Shown: positions 16,298 to 24,056 of the stretch, in pieces
Layout of the letters: the number at the start of each line of letters is the position of its first letter
Position numbering within the stretch: the stretch's first letter is position 1
Assembly: GCF_003122215.1 (NCBI RefSeq)
Contig: NZ_QEYD01000009.1
Location: forward strand, 1-64,000
Source of the DNA: Pararhodobacter marinus
GTDB taxonomy: Bacteria > Pseudomonadota > Alphaproteobacteria > Rhodobacterales > Rhodobacteraceae
Direction of reading: 5' to 3'
Length of the DNA stretch: 64,000 bases
Position numbers and translations under genes: made by a program
The notes under the pieces: model-generated
Database searches by the model: none
Told to the model about the DNA's origin: nothing
The model's input: the letters and a program-made list of their open reading frames with translations, nothing else

Positions 16298-16365
16298 TGT
16301 TCAGTTCCATTCTAACAGGGTGTTGCCGACATGGGGTGAATACCGCCACGCGGGCCAAGGATTGC

Positions 16366-16881
16366 TCAAGCGGCGTCCCGCTCCTCCAGGGTGGAGAGGA
16401 TGCCCGCGATGTTCGAAGCAGGCGCGCCAATCGCACCAGCGATGTTCGAAGCCGGTGCCCCGATGCACGACACGATCGAAGCGATAAGCTCCTCGCGCGA
16501 CGGCATTTCGGACACGGCCTTCACACCGTTCTGGTCCAGAGCCGAACCGCCCATAGCACCGCCAAGGATCTCGAACTTCTTGTTCTCCTTGGCGTAGTCC
16601 ACAACCACCTTCGCCGCGGCGACGGGGTCTTCGGAATAGGCGAGTACGGTCATGCCCGTCAGAAGGTTCGCGATGCTGGCGCACGGCTTACCATCCAGGG
16701 CGATCTTGGCGAGCTTGTTCTTGGCAACGCGGACGGCCCCGCCTGCTTCACGCATTTTCGCGCGCAGGGCCTGCATCTCGGCAACCGTGAGACCCGCGTA
16801 GTGTGCAACCACAACCACGCCAGAGCTTTCGAAGATCTGGCCGAGTTCGTCGACCACTGCTTCTTTTTGGGCTCTATCCAC
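16366..16881 (-). CDS. rplJ: 50S ribosomal protein L10
   Basis: A 171-residue L10, base of the L7/L12 stalk. Translation appears to start at a GTG (16881) giving [14 protein letters not shown]. The body matches L10 through [20 protein letters not shown]. The C-terminal tail contains a small tandem duplication (GAPASNIA twice) before [10 protein letters not shown]. In E. coli, L10 with L12 represses this operon by binding the leader, and a structured leader is also seen here. Confidence 0.96.
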   Translation of the reverse strand: MDRAQKEAVVDELGQIFESSGVVVVAHYAGLTVAEMQALRAKMREAGGAVRVAKNKLAKIALDGKPCASIANLLTGMTVLAYSEDPVAAAKVVVDYAKENKKFEILGGAMGGSALDQNGVKAVSEMPSREELIASIVSCIGAPASNIAGAIGAPASNIAGILSTLEERDAA

Positions 16882-17128
16882 AGGTTTGCTCCAAGTTTGG
16901 AGGGCCTTGCGGACCCTCCGGCTCTATTTTCACCGGGTTCACGAAGACCCCGATGTCGGGTCCGCTACGGGTCCGTCCAAGTCATCCCGGGGTCAGCAGA
17001 TGCCACCCGCTAGAATTCTTATTCTTTCCCGTCTCAGGCAGGACTTATGGAAGGGAGATCCCGACCGCCCACCGTCTCGGACGATGCGCAACGGGGCACG
17101 ACCGAATCGTCCCCCGCTACAGGGTCGG
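16882..17128 (-). promoter_or_regulatory. Putative L10 (rplJ) mRNA leader
   Basis: The 395-bp gap between rplA and rplJ holds a terminator, a promoter-like site and then about 250 nt of leader. Close to the rplJ start the leader RNA can fold into a stem GGAGGG-UCC/GG-CCCUCC capped by a GCAA (GNRA) loop (16899-16919). L10 leaders are known autoregulatory elements in proteobacteria and Firmicutes. Assignment rests on position and the hairpin, not on a covariance-model match. No ORF was recognised in the gap. Confidence 0.4.
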
Positions 17129-17129
17129 A

Positions 17130-17158
17130 CAGATAACCGCTAAGCGACCCGATGCCAA
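17130..17158 (-). promoter_or_regulatory. Predicted promoter of rplJ-rplL-rpoB-rpoC
   Basis: On the minus strand TTGGCA, a 17-bp spacer and TATCTG lie just downstream of the rplA terminator and about 250 bp before rplJ. Both hexamers resemble the sigma70 consensus and the spacing is ideal. The position matches the known P-L10 promoter of E. coli, between rplA and rplJ. Confidence 0.5.
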
Positions 17159-17224
17159 GGGGGGGGGCTTCAGCAATTTCCGTGCCAGACGGGCAGGGGC
17201 CGATAATCGGGATGCCCGAAAGGC

Positions 17225-17252
17225 AAAAGGCCCCGCGCGGGGCGGGGCCTTT
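17225..17252 (-). terminator. Intrinsic terminator after rplA
   Basis: An 11-bp stem AAAGGCCCCGC/GCGGGGCCTTT (17226-17236 and 17242-17252) with a 5-base loop lies 25 bp downstream of the rplA stop codon. Read on the minus strand, the 3' arm ends in TTTT. It would separate rplKA from rplJL-rpoBC. Confidence 0.8.
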
Positions 17253-17276
17253 CGAAGCGTTGGAACCGGGGCGCGA

Positions 17277-17978
17277 TCAGGCGGCGCCGGTGGCCGAGGC
17301 CAGGTCGACGCTGACGCCCGGACCCATGGTCGAGGACAGCGAGACCTTTTTCAGGTAGGCGCCCTTGGCGCCCGACGGCTTCGCCTTGTTCACGGCGTCG
17401 ACGATGGCGCGGACGTTTTCCACGAGCTTGCCTTCATCGAACGAGACCTTGCCGACGCCGGCATGGATGATCCCGGCTTTCTCGACCTTGAACTGGACCT
17501 CGCCGCCCTTGGCGTTGGCAACGGCGGTCGCCACGTCCATGGTCACGGTGCCGACCTTCGGGTTCGGCATCAGGTTGCGCGGGCCCAGGATCTTGCCCAG
17601 ACGGCCGACGATCGGCATCATGTCCGGGGTCGCGATGCAGCGGTCGAAATTGATCTCGCCGCCCTGGATCGCCTGCATCAGGTCTTCGTCGCCGACGATA
17701 TCGGCGCCGGCTTCGCGGGCCTCATCGGCCTTCGCGCCACGGGCGAAGACAGCGACGCGGACGGTCTTGCCGGTGCCGTTGGGCAGCGAGACGACGCCGC
17801 GGACCATCTGGTCGGCGTGGCGCGGGTCGACGCCCAGGTTGATCGCGACTTCGACGGTTTCGTCGAACTTGGCCGATGCGGCGCCCTTGACCAGCTTCAC
17901 CGCGTCTTCGACGGTGACGTTGGCGGTGGTGCCGAAGGCTTCGCGGGCGGTGCGGGTACGTTTACCGAGCTTGGCCAT
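17277..17978 (-). CDS. rplA: 50S ribosomal protein L1
   Basis: A 233-residue L1, the stalk protein near the E site. In enterobacteria it also represses the rplKA mRNA. Conserved parts seen are [20 protein letters not shown], the two-domain hinge region [20 protein letters not shown] and SSTMGPGV near the C terminus. The ATG lies 3 bp after the rplK stop, so translational coupling is likely. A terminator follows. Confidence 0.98.
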   Translation of the reverse strand: MAKLGKRTRTAREAFGTTANVTVEDAVKLVKGAASAKFDETVEVAINLGVDPRHADQMVRGVVSLPNGTGKTVRVAVFARGAKADEAREAGADIVGDEDLMQAIQGGEINFDRCIATPDMMPIVGRLGKILGPRNLMPNPKVGTVTMDVATAVANAKGGEVQFKVEKAGIIHAGVGKVSFDEGKLVENVRAIVDAVNKAKPSGAKGAYLKKVSLSSTMGPGVSVDLASATGAA

Positions 17979-17981
17979 GAT

Positions 17982-18434
17982 TTACCCTTTCACCTCGATA
18001 CCGCACGACTTCGCCGAGCCGAGGATGATCTGCATCGCGCCTTCGACGTCGTTGGCGTTCAGGTCCTTCATCTTCGCTTCGGCGATCTCGCGCACCTGCT
18101 TGACGGTCACGGTGCCGGCGACTTCGCGGCCCGGCTTGACCGATCCGCGGGCGCGGTTGCGCTTGCCCACGGGCTTCAGGCCGGCGGCCTTCTTCAGGTA
18201 CCACGACGCAGGCGGGGTCTTCAGCTCCATGCTGAACGACTTGTCCTGGTAATAGGTGATCACCACGGGAACCGGCGCGCCGGGTTCCATGTCCGCCGAC
18301 TTCGCGTTGAAGTCCTTGCAGAACTGCATGATGTTGATGCCGCGCTGACCCAGGGCGGGGCCCACGGGCGGCGAGGGGTTGGCCTGACCGGCCTTAACTT
18401 GCAGCTTCAGCTGCCCGATGACTTTCTTGGCCAT
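17982..18434 (-). CDS. rplK: 50S ribosomal protein L11
   Basis: A 150-residue L11 of the GTPase-associated centre. The N-terminal thiostrepton-binding region with [20 protein letters not shown] is canonical. The C-terminal RNA-binding domain ends in [21 protein letters not shown]-type sequence. AAGGAG precedes the ATG. It sits 86 bp after nusG, with a small GCCCCGTTTCGGGGC hairpin (18457-18471) in the gap, and is followed by rplA after 3 bp. Confidence 0.98.
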   Translation of the reverse strand: MAKKVIGQLKLQVKAGQANPSPPVGPALGQRGINIMQFCKDFNAKSADMEPGAPVPVVITYYQDKSFSMELKTPPASWYLKKAAGLKPVGKRNRARGSVKPGREVAGTVTVKQVREIAEAKMKDLNANDVEGAMQIILGSAKSCGIEVKG

Positions 18435-18520
18435 GTGGCCGCTCCTTTCTCACAACGCCCCGAAACGGGGCCTGCTTAGTGGTCCGGGGGGCCCGAAAGC
18501 CGCCCTCCCACGGTGATCAC

Positions 18521-19054
18521 TCAGGCGCCCTTGGTCACCTGGGTGAATTCCAGTTCCACCGGCGTCGGGCGGCCGAAGATCGACACCATGACCTTCAGGC
18601 GGCCATTGTCGTCGTCGACTTCCTCGACCATGCCGGAGAACCCGTCGAACGGGCCGTCCGACACCTTCACCTGTTCGCCCACTTCGAAGCGGATCAGGTT
18701 GCGCGGTGCGGTTTCGCCTTCCTCGACGCGGTTCAGGATCAGGTTCACTTCCTCGTCGCGCATCGGGCTCGGCTTGCCGTGCTGGCCGAGGAAGCCGGTC
18801 ACGCGGTTGATCGAGCTCACCAGATGCTGCGTGCGGGGCGTCAGTTCCATGCGCACCAGCACATAGCCGGGCATGAAGCGACGCTCGGAGGTGACTTTCT
18901 TGCCGCGGCGGACCTCGATGACCTCTTCGGTCGGGACCAGAACCTCTTCGATCTGGTCCTCGAGCGCCGCCTCGGCGGCGGCCTGGCGGATCGCTTCGGC
19001 GACCTTCTTCTCGAAGTTCGAGAGAACGCTCACCGAGTACCAACGCTTGGCCAT
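18521..19054 (-). CDS. nusG: Transcription termination/antitermination protein NusG
   Basis: A 177-residue NusG. The NGN domain (starting at about residue 3 with KRWYSVSVLSNFEKKVAEAI, and including MPGYVLVRM) binds RNA polymerase. The C-terminal KOW domain (EVGEQVKVSDGPFDGFSGMV) contacts NusE or Rho. It lies between secE and rplK, the standard location. An intrinsic terminator precedes it, so it may also have its own promoter, but no convincing one was seen. Confidence 0.98.
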   Translation of the reverse strand: MAKRWYSVSVLSNFEKKVAEAIRQAAAEAALEDQIEEVLVPTEEVIEVRRGKKVTSERRFMPGYVLVRMELTPRTQHLVSSINRVTGFLGQHGKPSPMRDEEVNLILNRVEEGETAPRNLIRFEVGEQVKVSDGPFDGFSGMVEEVDDDNGRLKVMVSIFGRPTPVELEFTQVTKGA

Positions 19055-19146
19055 GCCATTTCCCCGTCTGTGACAGCCTGTGCCGTCGCGAAAATCGTTT
19101 CAGGTCAAGCGGTTCGTCGCTGCCGGACCCTGTGCGTCCCGCAGAC

Positions 19147-19174
19147 AAAAAATGTGCGCACCGAATCGGTGCGC
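19147..19174 (-). terminator. Intrinsic terminator/attenuator between secE and nusG
   Basis: Read on the minus strand, a 7-bp stem GCGCACC/GGTGCGC with a 5-base loop (19156-19174) is followed by ACA and then TTTTTT. It lies in the 261-bp gap after secE. It probably reduces read-through from tRNA-Trp/secE into nusG. Confidence 0.75.
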
Positions 19175-19315
19175 GCCTGTCTGCCGGAATGTGTTGCTGC
19201 CTTTAACGTCAGCGGGGGCGGGATTCAAGGGCAATTCAGGGCCGTATCCCGCTTCGATCCCCGGCTGCGGCCCTGTTTTCAAGGCCGTTCCGGCCCCGGG
19301 CCCCGCCGCCGGCGC

Positions 19316-19513
19316 TTAGCTGACCAGCCCCAGCACCGCACCCAGCCCGGTGCGGATCAGCAGGTCGACGAGAAAGAAGAACACCGCCGTCAGCCCGGTC
19401 AGCACCAGCACCATGACCGTGCTCACGCCGACTTCGCGCCGCGTCGGCCACGACACTTTCGCGGTCTCAGAGCGCACCTGCTGGAGGAACGTCAACGGGT
19501 TGGTCCGGGCCAT
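19316..19513 (-). CDS. secE: Preprotein translocase subunit SecE
   Basis: A 65-residue single-span SecE, the clamp around SecY in the inner-membrane translocon. The short amphipathic N terminus (FLQQVRSETAKVSWPTRREV) leads into one transmembrane helix near residues 35-58. The start MARTNPLTFL at 19513 is preferred over an upstream in-frame ATG because AGAGGTAG lies at a good distance and the family is this short. It is upstream of nusG as usual. Confidence 0.96.
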   Translation of the reverse strand: MARTNPLTFLQQVRSETAKVSWPTRREVGVSTVMVLVLTGLTAVFFFLVDLLIRTGLGAVLGLVS

Positions 19514-19831
19514 GGAAACTACCTCTGGGCACAAGAATCGTCCGCAGGTCTGCGGCACCGCGCCGAGATACGCCCGGCCTTCCCGCGTTTCAACCCGTCG
19601 GACCCGCGACCGGCGGAGCGGCGCTCAGGAAGCCCGACTTGATGTCGTTTGTGCAACACAAAATGGTTAACCCGTGCAGAACAGCGGATTTTCGGTCCGG
19701 CTTCAAGCGCGTTTTCTCAGGGTTTCGGTGTCGGGCAAAGAAACCGCGCGTGCGAAAGCGGCGCTGTGTCGCATATTTCGGGGAGGGCGGTCCGGCATTG
19801 AGCATGGTCGCGCGCGGAACCGGATCGGGCC
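19514..19831 (-). other. Gene-free leader between tRNA-Trp and secE
   Basis: This 318-bp stretch separates the tRNA-Trp 3' end from secE. No open frame with coding character was seen on either strand and no clear hexamer pair was found. Probably tRNA-Trp and secE are cotranscribed and processed, or a non-consensus promoter lies here. Confidence 0.5.
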
Positions 19832-19907
19832 TGGCAGGGGCAGAGGGACTCGAACCCCCGACCCTCGGTTTTGGAGACCGATGCTCTACCAACTGAGCTA
19901 TACCCCT
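19832..19907 (-). tRNA. trpT: tRNA-Trp (CCA anticodon)
   Basis: The minus strand folds as a 76-nt tRNA with the 3' CCA encoded. The acceptor arms are AGGGGTA and TGCCCCT, the D arm is GCTCAGTTGGTAGAGC, the anticodon loop CTCCAAA gives CCA (tryptophan), and the T arm contains GGTTCGAGTCC. It lies upstream of secE-nusG, a common position for tRNA-Trp in alphaproteobacteria. Confidence 0.97.
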
Positions 19908-19920
19908 AGGCCTGCGGCGG

Positions 19921-19949
19921 GGGATACGGGCTGCGCGGGCGGAAATCAA
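19921..19949 (-). promoter_or_regulatory. Possible promoter of tRNA-Trp
   Basis: On the minus strand TTGATT, 17 bp and TATCCC end 13 bp before the tRNA 5' end. That distance suits a tRNA promoter with a short leader. The -10 match is moderate. Confidence 0.4.
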
Positions 19950-20136
19950 GAGGGGTTTTTCACCCTTTCGTACCGCCGGGACAATCGCGGTCGCGGGCCG
20001 GGACGCCGCTGGGCGCAGGGCGCCCCTCGCGCGCGAACTCAGGTCCCTTTCGCGCCGATGGCTTCAGACGCCTTCGGGTCGATGGTGGGAAACCTGCCTC
20101 ACTTTGGTTCCCGCCTATAAATATAGAGTCGTGAAA

Positions 20137-20250
20137 CCTCCCTCTTGCCCGTGACTATGGTAAGAACCGGAGTGCAGCAGCGCCCCAGGTAAGCCAGAGC
20201 CTGATAGGGCAGGGGGCTGCTGCCCGTGACTTCTGATAGGCCAAGGGAGG
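20137..20250 (+). ncRNA. Candidate rod-shaped structured RNA (6S-like architecture)
   Basis: The gene-free stretch 19908-20343 contains two nested long stems. The closing stem pairs 20137-20149 with 20239-20250 (CCTCCC/GGGAGG, TTG/CAA, CC/GG). A 12-bp internal stem with one bulged G pairs GCAGCAGC-CCCC (20174-20186) with GGGGGCTGCTGC (20212-20223). Between them is an asymmetric bubble of 24 and 15 nt, and an apical loop of about 25 nt. The 11-mer TGCCCGTGACT occurs on both sides of the bubble. An AT-rich TATAAATATAG sits just upstream on the plus strand. The strand is uncertain because the complement folds alike. Confidence 0.4.
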
Positions 20251-20343
20251 GCGCTCAGCCCCGTGGCCAGCCGCGTTCATCCTCCCACAGTCGGCCCCGC
20301 ACTTGCCCTGTCGGGTTCCCGGGCGTGAATGTGCGGACCCAAT

Positions 20344-21336
20344 CTATCGCTGGATCGGTGACAGAAGTTCGGGCTCTATGACCAGGTTGCGGACCCCGTG
20401 CGCGTGATCTTCCTCGAACACATTGCCGGCGAACCACGCTTCCAGCGACGCAATCGAGACGCGCATGACCTGCGGCCGGACGCTCCACGTCACCTGATAG
20501 GGTGAGCCCGCCTCGTTATAGGCGGGGCCGGTGGTCGAGCCTTGGTAGACGACCGGCATTCCCATCGTCATCGGCAGGTTCGGCGCCTGGGCGTAGCCAT
20601 CGACCGACGACAGAGCGGCCAGCGTGGTGAATCGCGGGGCGGTGTCGTCGTTGACCACGACCATCACCTGCGCTTCGACGCGGAGCTGCGGGTTGCCGGT
20701 GGCGTCGTTCAGGCAGGCCCCCAGTGTCGGGCCGGGGCGGACATCCGCGGTCGTGTAGACGAAATGCACCTCGATCGTGTCGCCGGGTTCGATCGCGCCA
20801 TGCGCCGTTGCGCCGACCGGACGGGGAAAAGGCGCCAGCTCGTCCGGGGTCAGGCGACCGGAATAGGCAAAGCCCGTGCCATACCCCGTGCCGTTGCCAT
20901 TGCCGATATAGAGCGTGAAATCGCCGCCGCGATGCTCGGCCCCTTCGTGCAGGTGGATGTTGCACAGGTTCATGCGCGTGTGATGCGGGGCGGTGCCGAA
21001 GATCCGTGCATTGGCGCCGAAGGCCCGGTCGATGTCGCGCGGGGATTGCGGGCCGAACCCGGCGCCGATCGCGGACTGGTACAGCGCGGCCCGCTGCGCG
21101 GCGATCACCGCGTCGGGGACCGGACCCCCGCCGCCGGACACCGCGCCATGATCGTCATGCCTCCCGGCCGACGTCCCCGGCATCGGGGGCGCGGGGGCAG
21201 CTCCGTGCGCCGCAGCGGGAAGGGCGTGAGTGTCGCCCGGAGCGGCGCTGTGCGACTCGGTCGCCGGCGCCGGCGCGGGCGGAAAGGCCAGAAGGATGAC
21301 CGCGAGCACCGACGCCGCGAATTTCATAAGGAACAT
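20344..21336 (-). CDS. Delta-class carbonic anhydrase, exported
   Basis: A 330-residue protein with a signal peptide (MFLMKFAASVLAVILLAF, then an Ala/Pro linker to about residue 70). The rest resembles delta-class carbonic anhydrases, first known from marine diatoms. Conserved-looking blocks are NLCNIHLHEGAEHRGGDF (123-140), GDTIEVHFVYTTADVRPGP (185-203), NPQLRVEAQV and EDHAHGVRNLV (309-319). The histidines at 128, 130, 135 and 191 are candidate zinc ligands. It would hydrate CO2 in the periplasm. The start at 21336 has CAGGA five bases upstream. Family assignment is from remembered motifs. Confidence 0.75.
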   Translation of the reverse strand: MFLMKFAASVLAVILLAFPPAPAPATESHSAAPGDTHALPAAAHGAAPAPPMPGTSAGRHDDHGAVSGGGGPVPDAVIAAQRAALYQSAIGAGFGPQSPRDIDRAFGANARIFGTAPHHTRMNLCNIHLHEGAEHRGGDFTLYIGNGNGTGYGTGFAYSGRLTPDELAPFPRPVGATAHGAIEPGDTIEVHFVYTTADVRPGPTLGACLNDATGNPQLRVEAQVMVVVNDDTAPRFTTLAALSSVDGYAQAPNLPMTMGMPVVYQGSTTGPAYNEAGSPYQVTWSVRPQVMRVSIASLEAWFAGNVFEEDHAHGVRNLVIEPELLSPIQR

Positions 21337-21967
21337 TCGAATCCTGACACCGTTTACGAGATCCCGCTCGGGCGGGAACGAGGAGACACGATGGGCCCCG
21401 GCCCGGTGCGGATCAAGGGGCTGGCGCCGCAAGAATACAGAGCATTTTCATAGATTTGTGCGTGATCGCCTGGTCCGGAATCCGGTTTCCCGGGCCGCTG
21501 GGCCTTTCATGCCGGCGCTTCGAGCTTCGCTGGCACGAAATCCCGATGAAACTACTCAAGTTATTGATTTCAATGAGAACGTCTTGCATTCTCGGTGCCG
21601 CTCGCCTAATTGAATCCCCGCGGCAGGAACGGGTTCCAGCCAGCCAGCCATGCGGGGCCGATGGCGTCGCAAGCCAGCATCGCCAGACACCCCGTTCCTA
21701 CCCGCCGCGTTCCCGTCAGGCCGCCTGCTTGCCACCCACCGGAAGCGTCAGATCGACCCGGCGCGCCGCGCAGGATGCCGAAACCCGTCCCGACCTTAAC
21801 TTTCCCACGGTTTCCCGGCCTCCGGGCTTGCCTTGAGGGCGCGGCTCCCGTATAGGGCCGCATCCTGCGGATTCCGGCGACGGAATCAGCGGGCTTGTCA
21901 TTGACTCCACCGGAAGCAGGGTCACCCCGAAAGGGCCCTCTGGTGATGTTGAAAAAGGAGCAGGCGC
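21337..21967. other. 631-bp gene-free junction between carbonic anhydrase and rpmC
   Basis: No open frame with plausible coding character was seen. The stretch contains a large imperfect inverted repeat (CGCGGC plus AGGAACGGG at 21619-21633 against CCCGTTCCT and GCCGCG at 21691-21709), a patch of lower GC near 21545-21610, a promoter-like site at 21828-21856 and a leader hairpin at 21864-21893. It lies where the S10 genes rpsJ-rplP would precede rpmC in the usual order, so it may be a rearrangement junction. Confidence 0.5.
21828..21856 (+). promoter_or_regulatory. Possible promoter of the rpmC-led ribosomal operon
   Basis: TTGCCT, a 17-bp spacer and TATAGG lie 111 bp upstream of rpmC. The -10 resembles the TATACG found before rpsL and rplO. 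The leader that follows contains a 7-bp stem GATTCCG/CGGAATC closed by a GCGA (GNRA) loop at 21870-21887, extended by CCTGC/GCGGG. Confidence 0.4.
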
Positions 21968-22171
21968 ATGACCGCCGCTGAACTGACCGGCAAATCGCCG
22001 GAAGAGCTGCGCGAGCAGCTCGTCTCGCTGAAGAAAGAGGCCTTCAACCTTCGGTTCCAGAAGGCCACCAACCAGCTGGAAAACACGGCCCGCATCCGCG
22101 CCGTCCGTCGTGACGTCGCCCGCGTGCAGACGATTCTGAACCAGAAAGCCGCTGAAGCGGCGGCGAACTGA
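21968..22171 (+). CDS. rpmC: 50S ribosomal protein L29
   Basis: A 67-residue L29, which sits at the peptide exit tunnel near L23 and contributes to the SRP/trigger-factor docking site. The signature [20 protein letters not shown] and the C-terminal [14 protein letters not shown] are typical. AAAAAGGAG precedes the ATG. It normally follows rplP. Here it is the first gene of the plus-strand cluster, 12 bp before rpsQ. Confidence 0.97.
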   Translation: MTAAELTGKSPEELREQLVSLKKEAFNLRFQKATNQLENTARIRAVRRDVARVQTILNQKAAEAAAN

Positions 22172-22183
22172 GGATAACGAGAC

Positions 22184-22423
22184 ATGCCCAAACGCATCCT
22201 GCAAGGCACCGTGACCTCGGACAAGAACGAGCAGACGATCACCGTCCTCGTCGAGCGTCGCTTCACGCATCCCGTCATGAAGAAAACCGTGCGGTCCTCG
22301 AAGAAGTACCGCGCGCATGACGCGAACAACCAATTCAAGGTCGGTGACACCGTTCGCATTGAAGAATGCGCGCCGATCTCGAAGTCGAAGCGCTGGCGCG
22401 TCGTGACCGGGGCTGACGCCTGA
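22184..22423 (+). CDS. rpsQ: 30S ribosomal protein S17
   Basis: A 79-residue S17, an early-binding 16S rRNA protein. Typical sequence includes [20 protein letters not shown] and [19 protein letters not shown]. It follows rpmC by 12 bp. The 62-bp gap to rplN contains an 8-bp hairpin CCAGGGTT/AACCCTGG (22434-22455) without a T-run. Confidence 0.97.
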   Translation: MPKRILQGTVTSDKNEQTITVLVERRFTHPVMKKTVRSSKKYRAHDANNQFKVGDTVRIEECAPISKSKRWRVVTGADA

Positions 22424-22485
22424 ACACCACTCGCCAGGGTTCTACGAAACCCTGGGGATAACCCCCAAAGGTCGGGAGACTTTCC

Positions 22486-22854
22486 ATGATCCAGATGCAG
22501 ACCAATCTGGATGTTGCTGACAACTCCGGCGCTCGCCGGGTGCAGTGCATCAAGGTTCTGGGCGGCTCGCATCGCCGCTATGCTTCTGTGGGCGACATCA
22601 TCGTGGTGTCGGTCAAAGAAGCCATTCCGAAAGGCCGCGTGAAAAAGGGTGACGTCCGCAAGGCCGTCGTCGTGCGCACCGCCAAGGAAGTTCGCCGCGA
22701 AGATGGCACCGCCATCCGCTTCGACCGCAACGCCGCCGTCATCCTGAACAACCAGGGTGAGCCGGTCGGGACCCGTATCTTCGGCCCGGTCGTGCGCGAG
22801 CTGCGCTCGAAGAACTTCATGAAGATCATTTCGCTTGCGCCGGAGGTGCTCTGA
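22486..22854 (+). CDS. rplN: 50S ribosomal protein L14
   Basis: A 122-residue L14, part of an intersubunit bridge. [20 protein letters not shown] at the N terminus and [20 protein letters not shown] at the C terminus are canonical. Its stop codon overlaps the rplX start (TGATG), so rplN and rplX are translationally coupled. Confidence 0.98.
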   Translation: MIQMQTNLDVADNSGARRVQCIKVLGGSHRRYASVGDIIVVSVKEAIPKGRVKKGDVRKAVVVRTAKEVRREDGTAIRFDRNAAVILNNQGEPVGTRIFGPVVRELRSKNFMKIISLAPEVL

Positions 22855-23159
22855 TGGCTGCGAAACTGAAGAAGGGCGACAAGGTCGTCGTTCTTGCCGG
22901 CAAGGACAAAGGCAAGCAGGGTGAAATCACCACTGTGATGCCGAAAGACGGCAAGGCGATCGTCGACGGCGTCAACATCGCCATCCGCCACACCCGTCAA
23001 AGCCAGACCGACCAGGGCGGCCGCCTTCCGGTCGCGAAGCCGATCGACCTGTCGAACCTGGCGCTGGTGGACGCAAACGGCAAAGCCACCCGTGTCGGCT
23101 TCCGCGTGGAAGACGGCAAGAAGGTGCGTTTCGCCAAGACCACGGGAGACGTGATCTGA
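22854..23159 (+). CDS. rplX: 50S ribosomal protein L24
   Basis: A 101-residue L24, an early 50S assembly initiator. It contains a KOW motif at the N terminus ([20 protein letters not shown]) and the expected [20 protein letters not shown] stretch. It overlaps rplN and rplE by one base each through TGATG junctions. Confidence 0.97.
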   Translation: MAAKLKKGDKVVVLAGKDKGKQGEITTVMPKDGKAIVDGVNIAIRHTRQSQTDQGGRLPVAKPIDLSNLALVDANGKATRVGFRVEDGKKVRFAKTTGDVI

Positions 23160-23719
23160 TGCTCGACGCAGCCACCTACACCCCGCGCTTCAAGGCCGAC
23201 TACAAGGACCGCATCCGCGCGGCCCTGAAAGAAGAGTTCGGCTACAAGAACGACATGATGATCCCGCGTCTGGACAAGATCGTCCTGAACATGGGCGTCG
23301 GCGAAGCGGTCAAGGACACCAAGAAGGTGAAATCGGCCCAGGCCGACCTGACCCTGATCGCCGGTCAGCAGGCCGTGATCACCAAGGCGAAGAACTCGAT
23401 CGCCGGCTTCCGCGTCCGCGAGGAAATGCCGCTCGGTACCAAGGTCACCCTGCGCGGCGACCGGATGTACGAGTTCCTCGAGCGCCTGATCGTCATCGCG
23501 CTGCCCCGCGTCCGCGACTTCCGCGGCGTCAAGGGCGACTCGTTCGACGGCCGTGGCAACTATGCCATGGGCATGAAGGAGCACATCGTCTTCCCGGAAA
23601 TCGACTTCGACAAGGTCGACGACGTTCTGGGCATGGACATCATCATCTGCACCACCGCGAAAACCGACGCGGAAGCCAAGGCATTGTTGAAGCACTTCAA
23701 CATGCCGTTCATGGCCTGA
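23159..23719 (+). CDS. rplE: 50S ribosomal protein L5
   Basis: A 186-residue L5, the 5S rRNA-binding protein of the central protuberance. [20 protein letters not shown] and [20 protein letters not shown] are diagnostic. It overlaps rplX by one base and precedes rpsN by 19 bp. Confidence 0.98.
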   Translation: MLDAATYTPRFKADYKDRIRAALKEEFGYKNDMMIPRLDKIVLNMGVGEAVKDTKKVKSAQADLTLIAGQQAVITKAKNSIAGFRVREEMPLGTKVTLRGDRMYEFLERLIVIALPRVRDFRGVKGDSFDGRGNYAMGMKEHIVFPEIDFDKVDDVLGMDIIICTTAKTDAEAKALLKHFNMPFMA

Positions 23720-23738
23720 CGCGGAAGGAGAGAGAAAC

Positions 23739-24044
23739 ATGGCTAAAAAATCCATGGTCGAACGCGAGAAGAAGCGTCAGAAGCTGGTGCAGCAATACGC
23801 CGCCAAGCGTGCCGCTCTGAAGGAAGTCGCTACCGACCCGAATGCCTCGATGGAAGACCGCTTCAAGGCCAACCTGAAGCTGGCTGAACTGCCGCGCAAC
23901 TCGTCGGCCACCCGGCTGCACAACCGTTGCCAGCTGACCGGTCGTCCGAAAGCGTATTATCGCAAACTGCAACTGTCGCGGATCATGCTGCGGGAACTGG
24001 GGTCGAACGGCCACATTCCCGGCATGGTCAAGTCGAGCTGGTAA
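23739..24044 (+). CDS. rpsN: 30S ribosomal protein S14 (zinc-free type)
   Basis: A 101-residue S14 of the long, C-minus form: the CxxC pairs of the short zinc-binding form are absent, and the core reads [17 protein letters not shown]-like ([14 protein letters not shown]). The C terminus [15 protein letters not shown] is typical of alphaproteobacteria. AAGGAGAGAG precedes the ATG. Confidence 0.97.
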   Translation: MAKKSMVEREKKRQKLVQQYAAKRAALKEVATDPNASMEDRFKANLKLAELPRNSSATRLHNRCQLTGRPKAYYRKLQLSRIMLRELGSNGHIPGMVKSSW

Positions 24045-24056
24045 GGGGGAGCGCAC

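Noticed and set aside
20158-20182. Resemblance of AACCGGAGTGCAGCAGC to the SRP RNA apical motif
   Set aside because: The conserved GGAA tetraloop closing pairs are not possible, and the GCAGCAGC stretch is instead paired in a long stem. The SRP core is too conserved to differ this much.
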